64,000 nucleotides of DNA from Amycolatopsis nalaikhensis (GCF_030264295.1 NZ_CP127173.1:4843501-4907500), one strand, 5' to 3'. Shown: positions 50,803 through 60,287, numbered from the stretch's first letter. A program made the numbers and translations. Notes: generated from the sequence alone by a model not told the origin.

Positions 50803-50863
50803 GTGGTGGCCGCACCCATCTCACCGGCCCCCTCCAGCAAGATCACGAACTACAGCTGGAGTA
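49438..50863 (-). mobile_element. IS701-family insertion sequence, 1426 bp
   Basis: The element has perfect 23-bp terminal inverted repeats beginning TACTCCAGCTG (49438-49460 and 50841-50863) and a 4-bp target duplication TTAG, which fits the YTAR target of IS701 elements. It carries one transposase gene in two frames. It sits in the centre of a palindrome, right after the SDR gene. Confidence 0.92.
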
Positions 50864-50900
50864 TTAGAACCGCCCTAAACACTCACGACAGGCCGCGTGC

Positions 50901-52751
50901 TTAGGAACCGGCGGCGGGCTCCGGGTCGCGGGTAGCCGCGTACAGCGCCTCGATGTCGGCCGAGTAGCGGTCGTTGATGATCCGGCGCTTGAGCTTGAGC
51001 GTCGGGGTCAGCTCGCCGGACTCGGGCGTCCACGCCTTCGGCAGCACGTGGTAGCGCTTGATCTGCTCGATCCGGGCCAGCCTGCTGTTGGCCGACTCGA
51101 CCGCGCGCTCCAGCTCGGCCCGGACCGCCGGGTGGGATGCCAGTTCCTCCGGCGACGCCGTGACGCCGTTCGCCGCGGCCCAGCCGGGGGCGATCTCGTC
51201 GTCGAGGACGATCAGCGCCGTCACGTACGGCCGGTCGTCGCCGATCGCGACCGCCTGGCCGATCAGCGGGTGCTCCTTGAGCAGGCCCTCGATCCGCGTC
51301 GGCGCGATGTTCTTGCCGCTCGAGGTGATGATCAGTTCCTTCTTGCGGTCGGTGATCGTCACGAAGCCGTCTTCGTCGATCGTGCCGATGTCGCCCGTGG
51401 CATACCAGCCGTCGGCGTCGGTGGCGTCCTTGATCGTCCCGTCCTCCTGCAGGTAGCCGAGGAACACGATCGGGCCGCGCACGAGCAGCTCGCCGTCTTC
51501 GGCGACCTTCACCTCGACGCCGTCGAGCGGCTTGCCGACGGTGCCCGCGCGGAACGCCTCGCCGGAGTTCGACGTCGCCGCGCCGGTGGTCTCGGACAGG
51601 CCCCAGACCTCGCAGATCTCGACGCCGAGCCCGGCCAGGAAGTAGATGATCTCCACCGGCAGCGCGGCCGCGCCGCTGGAGGCGACGAGCAGCTTGTCCA
51701 AGCCGAGCAGCGCGCGCACCGGGGCGAGCGCGGCTTCGTCGGTCTGCCGGATCTTCTCGGCCAGCTCGGCGGGCACCGGCTGCCCGGCACTGCGCAGCTT
51801 GTAGCCCTGCTGCAGCAGTTCGTTCGCCTGCAGCAACGCCGTGCGCTTGTCCTCGGGAACGCTGCCGAGCATGTTCTTCAGTCCGGCGACCATCTTCTCC
51901 CACACGCGCGGGACGCCGAAGAAGCTCTGCGGGTGCACCTTGCCGAGCGCGCCGGCCACCGCCGTCGGGTCGGCGAGGGTGTGGACGTGGCCCGCCCACA
52001 CGATCGGCAGGTAGATCGACAGCTCCCGCTCGGCGATGTGCGCGAGCGGCAGGTACGCGATGTTCGTCGCGTGCATCGGCGGGTGGTGCAGCTCGGTGAC
52101 CGCGTACGCCTGGTGGATCGCGTTGCGGTGCGACAGCACGACACCCTTGGGGTCGCCGGTCGTGCCGGAGGTGTAGATCATCGACAGCGGGTCGTCCGGC
52201 TTGATCTCCCGCCACGACCGCTCGAACGCGTCGGGGTCGGCAGCAAGCGCTTCCCGGCCGCGGGCTCGCAGCGCCGAAAGAGAGAGGTAGCGGTCGTCGC
52301 CGTCCGGGATCGCGGTCTCGTCCATGACGACGATGTGGCGCAACGCCGGGAGGTCGTCGAGCACCGGCCGCCAGCGCGCCAGCTCGTTCTCGCCGCCGAG
52401 CACCACGACCGGCGCGGCGCTGTGCCGTGCGACGAACCGGATCTGGTCCGGGCTGAGCGTCGCGTAGGCGGTGCACGGGATCGCGGACAGGTGCGTCGCG
52501 GCGAGGTCGGCGATGATGTGGTCGGGGCAGCCGGGCGCCATGATCAGCATGCGGTCGCCCTTGGCGAGCCCGAGCCCGGCGAGCCCGCGGGAGACCTCCG
52601 CGATGGCGGTCCGGAACTCCAGCCAGGTGAGCGTCGGCTGGCCCTCGAGGTCGAGCGACGTGATCGCCGGGAGGTCGGGGTATTCGACCGCGTTGCGGTG
52701 CAGCAGCCGCGGGATCGTCTGGCCTTCGGTCTGCTCGGCGACGGTGGTCAA
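50901..52751 (-). CDS. Long-chain fatty-acid-CoA ligase (FadD15-like)
   Basis: A 616-residue AMP-forming ligase. The ATP loop is MIYTSGTTGDPKGVVLSH, the AMP-binding stretch is WGLSETTGAATSNS and the hinge TGDIGTIDEDGFVTITDRKK is followed by the LITSSGKNIAPTRIEGLLK segment. It activates fatty acids to acyl-CoA. It resembles M. tuberculosis FadD15. The start is ATG 52751. Confidence 0.92.
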   Translation of the reverse strand: MTTVAEQTEGQTIPRLLHRNAVEYPDLPAITSLDLEGQPTLTWLEFRTAIAEVSRGLAGLGLAKGDRMLIMAPGCPDHIIADLAATHLSAIPCTAYATLSPDQIRFVARHSAAPVVVLGGENELARWRPVLDDLPALRHIVVMDETAIPDGDDRYLSLSALRARGREALAADPDAFERSWREIKPDDPLSMIYTSGTTGDPKGVVLSHRNAIHQAYAVTELHHPPMHATNIAYLPLAHIAERELSIYLPIVWAGHVHTLADPTAVAGALGKVHPQSFFGVPRVWEKMVAGLKNMLGSVPEDKRTALLQANELLQQGYKLRSAGQPVPAELAEKIRQTDEAALAPVRALLGLDKLLVASSGAAALPVEIIYFLAGLGVEICEVWGLSETTGAATSNSGEAFRAGTVGKPLDGVEVKVAEDGELLVRGPIVFLGYLQEDGTIKDATDADGWYATGDIGTIDEDGFVTITDRKKELIITSSGKNIAPTRIEGLLKEHPLIGQAVAIGDDRPYVTALIVLDDEIAPGWAAANGVTASPEELASHPAVRAELERAVESANSRLARIEQIKRYHVLPKAWTPESGELTPTLKLKRRIINDRYSADIEALYAATRDPEPAAGS

Positions 52752-52946
52752 CGCTGGCCTCCTCAGCTCCGGATGGCCACACTGTAGGGGCTCCCGGCCG
52801 AGGTGGATAGAGAATCGCGGCCACGTCGGACGTCCCCCTCACCCCGCCCCGCGCGGTCAGGTTCCCACGACCGTCCACAGTGCACACGGGCGTCGCGGCG
52901 CGAACCGCGCTTCAATGGAAGGCACCACGGACTCCAGGGGGAAGCG

Positions 52947-53603
52947 ATGACGCGGTCGGCTCGTGAGCTGCTCGAAGAGATCCAGGACGAACTCGCGCCG
53001 CGCGACGGCGACAACCGGCTCGTCCCGTCGATCACCGCGGGCCGGGCCCCGCGCGCGGTGTTCGCCGCGCTCGCCGCCGAGGAGAAGTTGATCACCCTGA
53101 GCGACTGGCGGAGCTTCCACGCGCTCGCCGCCCGGGCCGACGAGCCGAACGCGCGCACGTTCTTCGGCGGTCTCGCGCCCGGGGAGCAGCAGGCGAACGG
53201 GATGCTCGACGCGCTGATCGAAGCCGCGGGCCCGGACCGCGGCGAGGAACGGCCGCGCGCGGGCTGCCAGGCCTACCCCGCCTACGTCGCGTGGCTCGCC
53301 CTGAACGGCGAATCGTCGGCGACCGCGGCGGGGATCTTCGCGAACTTCGCCGCCTTCGGCCGGTACTGCAAGGACGTCGCCGCCGGCATGCGCGAGCACT
53401 ACGGGTTCGCCGACGACGCCTGCGCGTTCTTCGACTTCTTCGCGGCGGACGTCCCGGAGATTGAAGAACAAGCACTCGCGGCCGTCCAAGCGGGACTCGA
53501 CGCGCGTCGGCTCGACTTCCGCGACGCGCACCTCTACGCACGGTTGTTCCAGAGTTACGAACTGCAGTTCTGGAACACCCTCGCCGACGAGTTCCCGGGC
53601 TGA
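52947..53603 (+). CDS. TenA/PqqC-like (haem-oxygenase fold) protein
   Basis: A 218-residue all-helical protein. GCQAYPAYVAWLALNGESSA and the paired aromatic stretch FANFAAFGRYCKDVAAGMRE suggest the TenA/PqqC fold. No thiamine genes are adjacent, so thiaminase function is not supported. GGGGGAAGCG precedes ATG 52947. Confidence 0.7.
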   Translation: MTRSARELLEEIQDELAPRDGDNRLVPSITAGRAPRAVFAALAAEEKLITLSDWRSFHALAARADEPNARTFFGGLAPGEQQANGMLDALIEAAGPDRGEERPRAGCQAYPAYVAWLALNGESSATAAGIFANFAAFGRYCKDVAAGMREHYGFADDACAFFDFFAADVPEIEEQALAAVQAGLDARRLDFRDAHLYARLFQSYELQFWNTLADEFPG

Positions 53604-54140
53604 CCGCGCCGCGGAACCGGTACCGGGCCGCGCCCGGTGGTCGAGACCACCGCGTTCGCGGAATGGGCGGAATTCCGCGCAGCGTTCCGGGGAATCCGTG
53701 GCCCGGCTGGGGAATTCCGCGCAATTCCGCCTTGGCGGCGCCGGAAGTCCCGGACGAAGGGGACGTGCGCGGACCCTGCGGCGAACCCGTGATGTTTCTC
53801 ACCGAACGATTCGCCGCGTTCGTACGTAGCGGCTCCGGAGCGGACCCGGGCGCGGACGGCGCGTACTCACAGCGTGCACCGGTGGCGCGGAACGGAAGTC
53901 GTGCTGGGACGAACGTCACGACTTTCGGTGGTGGACTTTCCAAGCGCAGGCAGCAAGTGTGGAGGGGTCACCGTTCCAAGATCACGTTCTCGCCACGGAC
54001 TTGACGCGCCCTGAGCGGCTGCATACCGTCGTCGCGGGCGAAGCAGACCACGGTGATGTTGATCCGGCTGGTCGGAATCCGGGTGTCCATGACCTCGGGC
54101 GACCCGAAACCTTGTACTGCCGGAAGGAAAACGGACCCAG
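53604..54140 (+). other. Intergenic region upstream of the conservon
   Basis: A 537-bp spacer. The left part has clustered GGAATTCC repeats (entered separately). The right part has AT-richer segments probably containing the cvnA promoter, and an AAGGAAA-type site before the GTG at 54141. No gene is credible in it. Confidence 0.6.
53667..53730. repeat. Clustered GGAATTCC repeats upstream of the conservon
   Basis: GGAATTCCGCGCA occurs twice, at 53669 and 53711, 42 bp apart. The first is part of the 12-bp palindrome GCGGAATTCCGC (53667-53678); the second of GGAATT-CCGCGC-AATTCC (53711-53728). TTCC-GGG-GAA lies between. Their even spacing suggests an operator array. Confidence 0.55.
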
Positions 54141-56678
54141 GTGAAGCAGATTTCTCTTCGACGCAACCGGGGATCCTCGATTCGGAAGCGCGTGCTCACG
54201 ATCGCGCTGATCCCCAGTGTGGCCCTGCTGCTGGTCGGCGTGGCGCTCGCCGGTTACCTCATCTACGACGCGGTCACCGCTCGCGATTACACCAGCCGCA
54301 TCCGCGGATCGGAAGCCCCTTCGATCCCGTTCTTCGCCGCGCTGCAGCAAGAGCGCCAGGCGACGCTGAGCCTCCTCGCCGGTCAGGGCGACCAGCGGGC
54401 GGTGCTCGCGGCCGTCCGCCCGAAGACCGACGCGAACGCGGCGAAGGTCCTCCAGAACCTCAAGGACAACTTCGCCGACTACGACGACACCCCGCCGAGC
54501 GTCCAGAAGAACATCACCACGTTCTTCGGGCTGTACCAGCAGCTGCCGCAGACCCGCCAGGCGGTCGACAGCGGCCAGATGCAGATCAGCCAGGCCTTCG
54601 CCTACTACAACAAGATGCTCGACCAGTTCACCGACGGTGTCGCGGGACTGGCGCAGAACGCGCGCGGCGCGCAGAACGCGTTCGACCGGCTGACCGCGAT
54701 CCCGCTGTTCACCGCCGCGGACGCGATGCAGCGCAGTGACGCGCTCGCCGCCGCCGGGCTGGCCGCGGGCGGGCTCGGCAACGACGACTTCCGCGCCTAC
54801 GTCGGCCAGGTCGGTGCCTACCACGCGCAGCTGGACGCGTCGGCGCCGAAGATGATCCCCGAGGTCAAGGCGAAGTACGACCAGCTGCTGGCCAGCCAGC
54901 CGTGGCAGACGGTGACCCAGGTCGAAACCGCTTTCCTGCGCGGTGACCTGACGAAGCTGCCGGTGGCGCAGGACCAGTGGCGCACCGCCGCCCGCCAGGT
55001 CGGCGACGCGCTGATGGGCATCTTCGTCGCGCAGAGCGCGAACGCGAGCCAGGCGGCGATCGAAGACGCCGACTCGACGTTCACCGAGTCGCTGATCGCC
55101 GGCGTGATCGCCGTGCTGTTCGCAGTCTTCGTCGTGTTCGTCGCCGTCCGGCTGTCGAACCGGCTCATCGGCCGCCTGCACCGGCTGCGCGAGGACACCC
55201 TCGACGCCGCCGAGGTCCGGCTGCCGGAGCTGGTCGCCCGGGTCCAGGCGGGCGAGCCCGTCGACCTCGAAGAGGGCGGGCACTTCCTCGACCACGGCAC
55301 CGACGAGATCGGCCAGGTCGCCGACGCGTTCAACAAGGCGCAGCAGACCGCCATCGCGGCCGCGATCGACGAGGCGAAGATCAAGGAGGGCACCAAGACG
55401 GTGTTCCTCAACATCGCCCACCGCAGCCAGGTCATCGTGCACCGCCAGCTCAAGGTGCTCGACCAGGCCGAGCGCAAGCAGGAGGACCCGGAGCAGCTGG
55501 ACACCCTGTTCCAGCTCGACCACCTCTCCACCCGCGCCCGCCGCAACGCCGAGAACCTGATCATCCTCGGCGGCGGGCAGCCGGGCCGTCAGTGGCGCAA
55601 CCCGGTCGGGCTGGCCGAGCTGGTCCGCGGCGCCTCCGCCGAGACCGAGGACTTCGCCCGCGTGAAGACGGCGGCGCTGCCGCAGATCGCCGTCCGCGGC
55701 CCGGTCGTCGGCGACCTCGTGCACCTGCTCGCGGAGCTGATCGACAACGCGACGTCGTTCTCGCCGCCGCAGTCGCGGGTCGAGATCCGCGGCAACGTGG
55801 TCGGCAAGGGCGTCGTGATCGAGGTCGAGGACCAGGGTCTCGGGCTCGAGCCGGACCAGACCGAAGAGATCAACGCGATGCTGGCCGACCCGCCGGACTT
55901 CGGGATCATGGCGCTGTCGGACGAGCCGCGCCTGGGCCTGTTCGTGGTCGCGCGGCTGGCCGCCCGCCACGGCATCCAGGTGCACCTGCGCGAGTCGGCC
56001 TACGGCGGCACCCGGGCCATCGTGCTGGTGCGCACCGACCTGCTGGCCCCGCTCGCCGAGACCGAGCCGGAGCAGCCGATCACCCCGCCGAAGCCGGAGC
56101 TCGTCCCGAACCCGGTCGAGCCGGAGTCCGACGGCGACGAGGTCATGCCGCTCAAGCGGCAGCCGCGCCGCCCGGCCCGCCACCGCACCGAGCCGCCCGC
56201 CGCGGCTCCGCCGACCCAGCCCGCGCCGGTCCCGCCGGCCGCCCCGGCGCAGCCGCCGTCCGTGCCGACGCCGGTGCCCGTCGGGTCGGTCGCCGAGCCG
56301 GTCAGCCAGCCGACGCAGGCGCAGCCCGCCGCCCCGGTCCGCCCGCCGGCCCCGCCCGCGCGGACGTCGCGCCCGGCGCGGCCGGCCGCGCAGCAGCCGG
56401 CCTGGCCACCGCAGGAGCCGCGGGCGTCGGTGCCCGAGGGACGGCCCTCGCAGCCGCGTCGCCCGGAGGCCCCCGGCCGCCCGCCGCTGCCGCAACGGCG
56501 ACGCCAGCAGAACCTCGTTCCCCAGTTGCGGGAAGATAGGCCCGCACAGGAACGCGAAGAGGTCAGGCTGGACTCCCCGGAGGCCGCCCGCAGCAGGCTG
56601 TCCGCCTTCCAGCAGGGCACCCGCCGGGCTCGTGACGAGGAACCCGCCGAGAACGACAACTACGGAGAGCGCGAGTAA
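54141..56678 (+). CDS. cvnA: Conservon sensor kinase-like protein CvnA (nitrate/nitrite-sensor type)
   Basis: An 845-residue membrane protein. One helix (about 20-45), an extracellular NIT-like helical sensor domain (45-305), a second helix, then a HAMP-like region (350-410), a DHp-like stretch with FQLDHLSTRARRNAENLIIL and an ATPase domain (AELIDNATSFSPPQ, VEDQGLGL). The last 170 residues are a Pro-rich tail. It begins a conservon, where it works with CvnB, C and D as a membrane complex resembling G-protein signalling. GTG 54141 is the start. Confidence 0.93.
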   Translation: MKQISLRRNRGSSIRKRVLTIALIPSVALLLVGVALAGYLIYDAVTARDYTSRIRGSEAPSIPFFAALQQERQATLSLLAGQGDQRAVLAAVRPKTDANAAKVLQNLKDNFADYDDTPPSVQKNITTFFGLYQQLPQTRQAVDSGQMQISQAFAYYNKMLDQFTDGVAGLAQNARGAQNAFDRLTAIPLFTAADAMQRSDALAAAGLAAGGLGNDDFRAYVGQVGAYHAQLDASAPKMIPEVKAKYDQLLASQPWQTVTQVETAFLRGDLTKLPVAQDQWRTAARQVGDALMGIFVAQSANASQAAIEDADSTFTESLIAGVIAVLFAVFVVFVAVRLSNRLIGRLHRLREDTLDAAEVRLPELVARVQAGEPVDLEEGGHFLDHGTDEIGQVADAFNKAQQTAIAAAIDEAKIKEGTKTVFLNIAHRSQVIVHRQLKVLDQAERKQEDPEQLDTLFQLDHLSTRARRNAENLIILGGGQPGRQWRNPVGLAELVRGASAETEDFARVKTAALPQIAVRGPVVGDLVHLLAELIDNATSFSPPQSRVEIRGNVVGKGVVIEVEDQGLGLEPDQTEEINAMLADPPDFGIMALSDEPRLGLFVVARLAARHGIQVHLRESAYGGTRAIVLVRTDLLAPLAETEPEQPITPPKPELVPNPVEPESDGDEVMPLKRQPRRPARHRTEPPAAAPPTQPAPVPPAAPAQPPSVPTPVPVGSVAEPVSQPTQAQPAAPVRPPAPPARTSRPARPAAQQPAWPPQEPRASVPEGRPSQPRRPEAPGRPPLPQRRRQQNLVPQLREDRPAQEREEVRLDSPEAARSRLSAFQQGTRRARDEEPAENDNYGERE

Positions 56679-57097
56679 TGGCCAACTCAGGCGTCAGTGA
56701 GCTCGACTGGCTGCTGGACGACCTCGTCAAGCGGGTCGCCGGGGCGGACCGCGCGGTGGTGCTGTCCTCCGACGGCCTGCTCATCGGCAGGTCAGGCAAC
56801 CTCTCCGAGGAGGACGCGGAGCACCTTTCCGCGGTGGCTTCGGCGTTCCAGAGCCTGGCCCGCGGGACCGGGCGGCACTTCGGCGGCGGCAACGTCCGCC
56901 AGACGATGGTCGAGATGGACCACGCGTTCCTGTTCGTCACGGCGGCCGGGCGGGGCGCCTGCCTCGCCCTGCTGGCGCGGGAAGACGCGGACATGGGCCT
57001 CGTCGCGTACGAGATGAACCTGATGGTGAAGCGGGTCGGCCAGGTGCTCACCTCGGCTCCGCGGACCGGCGCCGGCGTCCTGCCCACGTCGCCATGA
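56678..57097 (+). CDS. cvnB: Conservon roadblock/LC7 protein CvnB
   Basis: A 139-residue roadblock/LC7 domain protein (SELDWLLDDLVKRVAGADRA, VVLSSDGLLIGRSG), the likely activating or scaffolding partner of the CvnD GTPase. The start ATG overlaps the last base of the cvnA stop. Confidence 0.94.
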   Translation: MANSGVSELDWLLDDLVKRVAGADRAVVLSSDGLLIGRSGNLSEEDAEHLSAVASAFQSLARGTGRHFGGGNVRQTMVEMDHAFLFVTAAGRGACLALLAREDADMGLVAYEMNLMVKRVGQVLTSAPRTGAGVLPTSP

Positions 57098-57465
57098 GCG
57101 GACGGCACGAAGCCTGGTTCGACGACGAGGCCGGCCCGCTGGTCCGGTCCTACGCGGTCACGGGCGGCCGCACCCGGTCGGACACCCTCGGGCTCGACCT
57201 CATCACGCTCGTCGTCGCGCTGCGCACCGCGCACGAAGCGGGCATGCTCGAACCGGAGTACGCGCGCATCATCGCCCTGTGCCAGCGGCCGGTCTCGGTG
57301 GCGGAGGTGGCCGCCCGCGTCGATCTGCCGCTGCCGGTGGTCAAGGTGATGCTCAGCGACCTCATCGAGCAGAACCTGGTGCTGTTCCGTACCGCGGCAC
57401 CGGTCCAGGAAACTCCCAACCGACACGTACTGCAGGCGGTTCTTGATGGCATCCGGAAACTCTGA
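57094..57465 (+). CDS. cvnC: Conservon DUF742 protein CvnC
   Basis: A 123-residue DUF742 protein, with VRSYAVTGGRTRSDTLGLDL and the winged-helix-like VAEVAARVDLPLPVVKVMLS ending FRTA. It may act as a DNA-binding or adapter subunit of the conservon. It overlaps cvnB by 4 bp and cvnD by 20 bp. Confidence 0.93.
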   Translation: MSGRHEAWFDDEAGPLVRSYAVTGGRTRSDTLGLDLITLVVALRTAHEAGMLEPEYARIIALCQRPVSVAEVAARVDLPLPVVKVMLSDLIEQNLVLFRTAAPVQETPNRHVLQAVLDGIRKL

Positions 57466-58048
57466 CCCCCGGCGGAACCTGACCGCGACCGCGGTCAAGG
57501 TACTCATCGCCGGCGGGTTCGGGGTCGGCAAGACCACGATGGTCGGCTCGGTGAGCGAAGTGCCGCCGCTGCGGACCGAAGAGGTCATCACGACCGCGTC
57601 CGAGGGTGTCGACGACCTCTCGGGGATCGAGCAGAAGACCACCACGACGGTCGCGCTCGACTTCGGCCGCATCACGATCAACCCGGACCTGATCCTGTAC
57701 CTGTTCGGCACGCCGGGGCAGGACCGGTTCTGGTTCATGTGGGACGAGCTGGCCGAGGGCGCGCTCGGCGCCGTCGTGCTGGCCGACACCCGGCGGCTGG
57801 ACAGCTGCTTCGCGGCGGTGGACTTCTTCGAGCGCCGGAACCTGCCGTTCGTCGTCGGCGTGAACTGCTTCGACGGCGCGTACCGCTACGGCACCGAGGA
57901 GGTCCGGCAGGCGCTCGACGTCGGCATGGACGTCCCGCTGCTGCTGTGCGACGCCCGCGAGCGCGAGTCGACGAAGCAGGTCCTGACCAGCCTGATGGAA
58001 CACGTGATGGCGCGGTCCGACCTCGCGGCCGCCCAGGGCGGCTACTGA
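57446..58048 (+). CDS. cvnD: Conservon GTPase CvnD
   Basis: A 200-residue small Ras-like GTPase. The P-loop is VLIAGGFGVGKTTMVGS, followed by TTTVALDFGRITI, the switch II region LFGTPGQDRFWFMWDE and GVNCFDG in place of NKxD. The usual P450 gene (cvnE) does not follow. The start ATG 57446 overlaps the end of cvnC; TTG 57443 also lies in frame. Confidence 0.95.
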   Translation: MASGNSDPRRNLTATAVKVLIAGGFGVGKTTMVGSVSEVPPLRTEEVITTASEGVDDLSGIEQKTTTTVALDFGRITINPDLILYLFGTPGQDRFWFMWDELAEGALGAVVLADTRRLDSCFAAVDFFERRNLPFVVGVNCFDGAYRYGTEEVRQALDVGMDVPLLLCDARERESTKQVLTSLMEHVMARSDLAAAQGGY

Positions 58049-58069
58049 TCGGACCGCGCGCTCGGGGCT

Positions 58070-58519
58070 TCAGCGGCGCCGCTTGATGAGCGTGTCGATG
58101 GCGAAGCGGCCCGGGCCGATCGCGGCGAACAGCAGGAAGATCCACGAGTAGACGGCGGCGGGCTCGCCCATGTTCTGCAGCGGCAGCAGGCCCATCGGGG
58201 CGTGCACGGTGAAGTAGGCGTAGGCCATCACGCCGGACAGCAGCAGCGCGGCGGGCCTGCTGGCGAGGCCGAGGAACAGCAGCGCGGCACCGACCAGTTC
58301 GAAGACGCTGCCCCACCAGCCGGGGAACGAGCCGAACGGTACGCCGCCGCCCTGGCCGTCGACGCCACCGAAGAAGCCGAATCCCTGCAAGCCGTGGAAG
58401 CCGAACAGGAACGAGATCACGATCCGGCTCGCGCCGATGACCAGGCCGGTGACCTGGGTCTTCGCGGAGCTGGCGGTGGTGGTGGCGGTCTGGGTCCCGG
58501 TGGCGATCGTGGTGGTCAT
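58070..58519 (-). CDS. DoxX family membrane protein
   Basis: A 149-residue protein with four predicted membrane helices. SRIVISFLFGFHGLQGFGFF, FELVGAALLFLGLASRPAAL and a helix with YAYFTVHAP are typical of DoxX/MSMEG-like oxidoreductase subunits. A Thr-rich start (about 20 residues) is not conserved. ATG 58519 follows a GGAAGG-type site. It may help detoxify reactive species. Confidence 0.85.
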   Translation of the reverse strand: MTTTIATGTQTATTTASSAKTQVTGLVIGASRIVISFLFGFHGLQGFGFFGGVDGQGGGVPFGSFPGWWGSVFELVGAALLFLGLASRPAALLLSGVMAYAYFTVHAPMGLLPLQNMGEPAAVYSWIFLLFAAIGPGRFAIDTLIKRRR

Positions 58520-58635
58520 GTCGAGGGTTCCTTCCCTGGGTTTCTTCCTTGCCTTCTGCCTACGCGTCGAGCGGGCCACCGCCGGATCGACAACCCCGGG
58601 AAAAAATCTTGGAAGAGTTTCGGGAGACTGTCCGG

Positions 58636-59103
58636 ATGGCGGGTAAACGCAGTGCCGGGCTCCTGCTCCACCGCGGGCGGGGCGACGACGTCGAGGTGCT
58701 CCTCGGGCACATGGGCGGGCCGTTCTGGGCGAAGAAGGACGCGGCGGCGTGGTCGCTGCCCAAGGGGGAGCTCGACCCGGACGAGGAGCCGGAGGCCGCG
58801 GCGCGGCGCGAGTTCGAGGAGGAGCTGGGGCTGCCGGCGCCGTCCGGTGAGTACGTCTCGCTGGGCGAGGTGAAGCAGTCGGGCGGCAAGGTCGTCACGG
58901 CGTGGGCGGTCGAGGCCGACCTCGACCCGGCGGCGGTGGTGCCCGGGACGTTCTCGATGGAGTGGCCGCCGCGCTCGGGCAAGCAGCAGGAGTTCCCCGA
59001 GGTGGACCGCGTGGAGTGGTTCCCGCTCGCGGTGGCGCGGGAGAAGCTGCTGAAGGGGCAGCTGCCGTTCCTGGACCGGCTGGTGGCGCTGGTCAGCGGC
59101 TGA
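58636..59103 (+). CDS. NUDIX hydrolase
   Basis: A 155-residue hydrolase. The Nudix box is complete in GELDPDEEPEAAARREFEEE followed by LGL. The rest has WSLPKG and VDRVEWFPLAVAREKLLKGQ, as in MutT/AP4A-like NUDIX proteins that act on diphosphate-linked nucleosides. It overlaps the convergent HAD gene by 11 bp. Confidence 0.9.
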   Translation: MAGKRSAGLLLHRGRGDDVEVLLGHMGGPFWAKKDAAAWSLPKGELDPDEEPEAAARREFEEELGLPAPSGEYVSLGEVKQSGGKVVTAWAVEADLDPAAVVPGTFSMEWPPRSGKQQEFPEVDRVEWFPLAVAREKLLKGQLPFLDRLVALVSG

Positions 59104-59740
59104 GCAGGGCGTCCAGCGGCTTCGCGGTGAAGGACGGCAGGACGACGTCGGCCTGGCCGAAGTCGAGGCTTTCGGTGATGGCGTTCGGGACGGCGACGCA
59201 GGTCAGCCCGGCGGCCTTGGCGGCGGTGACGCCGTGCGGGGTGTCTTCGAAGGCGATGGTTTCCCGCGCGGTCACTTCGAGGGCGTTGATCGCGGCGAGG
59301 TAGAGGTCGGGGTCCGGCTTGGCTTTGTGGAGATCCCCGGTGAGGACGGCGTCGAAGTAGCCGGCGAGGCCGAGCCGTTCGAGGTGCGGGTTGACCCAGG
59401 CGCCGGACGAGCTGGAGGCGACGGCCAGCTTGAGGCCCTGCTCGCGCGCGGCTTCGAGGTAGTCCAGGGCGCCTTCGCGCGGGCCGAGGTCCTCGAGCAG
59501 CTTGAGAACGCGGGCCCGGGTCTTCGGCCGCAGCGCGTCGGGATCGATGCCGGGGGCGTGTTCGGCGAGCAGGGCGAACATGGCGGGCGTGGTGTGCTGG
59601 GTGCCGATGACGGCGTACCAGGCTTCCAGCGGGAGTTCGGCGCCGTGCTCCCGGAAGACGTCCTGCCACGACCGGAGGACGGCGGACTCGGTGTCGGCGA
59701 GGGTGCCGTCGAAGTCGAAGACGAGGGCGCGGGTGGGCAC
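59093..59740 (-). CDS. HAD-superfamily hydrolase (beta-phosphoglucomutase-like)
   Basis: A 215-residue HAD enzyme. Motif I is VFDFDGTLADTESA, motif II is AVASSSSG, motif III Lys is in KAKPDPDLYLAAI and motif IV is AFEDTPHGVTAAKAAG. The cap domain matches beta-phosphoglucomutase and sugar-phosphate phosphatases. GTG 59740 is the start. Confidence 0.92.
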   Translation of the reverse strand: MPTRALVFDFDGTLADTESAVLRSWQDVFREHGAELPLEAWYAVIGTQHTTPAMFALLAEHAPGIDPDALRPKTRARVLKLLEDLGPREGALDYLEAAREQGLKLAVASSSSGAWVNPHLERLGLAGYFDAVLTGDLHKAKPDPDLYLAAINALEVTARETIAFEDTPHGVTAAKAAGLTCVAVPNAITESLDFGQADVVLPSFTAKPLDALLSR

Positions 59741-59768
59741 GCCTGCACCCTGCCCGCTCGGTGATCGC

Positions 59769-60287
59769 TCAGGCAAGGGAGTTGTGACGAGCCCGAAAGA
59801 CCTCGACGGCGGCATCCCCACGCAGGGCGAAGATGACCTCCCGGATGCTGCCGGGTTCGGCCCGGGCGACGGTCGTGAGCGCGATCTCCGCGGCCGACGC
59901 CATCGGCCACCGGTAGATCCCGGTGGAGATGGCGGGGAAGGCGACGGTCTCGGCCCCGAGCTCGCGGGCGACCTGGAGGGAGTTCCGGTGGCAGTCGGCG
60001 AGCAGTCCGGACCGGTCTTCGGAGTCCGACCACACGGGGCCGACGGTGTGCACGACCCACCGGGCGGGCAGGTTCCCGGCGGTGGTGGCGACGGCCTGTC
60101 CGGTCTTGAGGCCTTTCCCGTAGTGCCCGGCGCGGAGCTGCCGGCACTCGGCGAGGATGGCGGGGCCGCCCTTGCGGTGGATGGCCCCGTCGACCCCACC
60201 GCCGCCGAGGAGCGAGGAGTTGGCGGCGTTGACGATGACGTCGACCTCGAGGGTGGTGATGTCGGCGTCGAGGATCCGGATGCGCAT
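59769..60287 (-). CDS. Macro-domain protein (O-acetyl-ADP-ribose deacetylase type)
   Basis: A 172-residue macro domain with the ADP-ribose-binding motifs VIVNAANSSLLGGGGVDGAI and FPAISTGIYRWP. It resembles YmdB/MacroD proteins that remove ADP-ribose or deacetylate its ester. It lies 28 bases downstream of the HAD start on the same strand; the two may be one transcript. Confidence 0.93.
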   Translation of the reverse strand: MRIRILDADITTLEVDVIVNAANSSLLGGGGVDGAIHRKGGPAILAECRQLRAGHYGKGLKTGQAVATTAGNLPARWVVHTVGPVWSDSEDRSGLLADCHRNSLQVARELGAETVAFPAISTGIYRWPMASAAEIALTTVARAEPGSIREVIFALRGDAAVEVFRARHNSLA

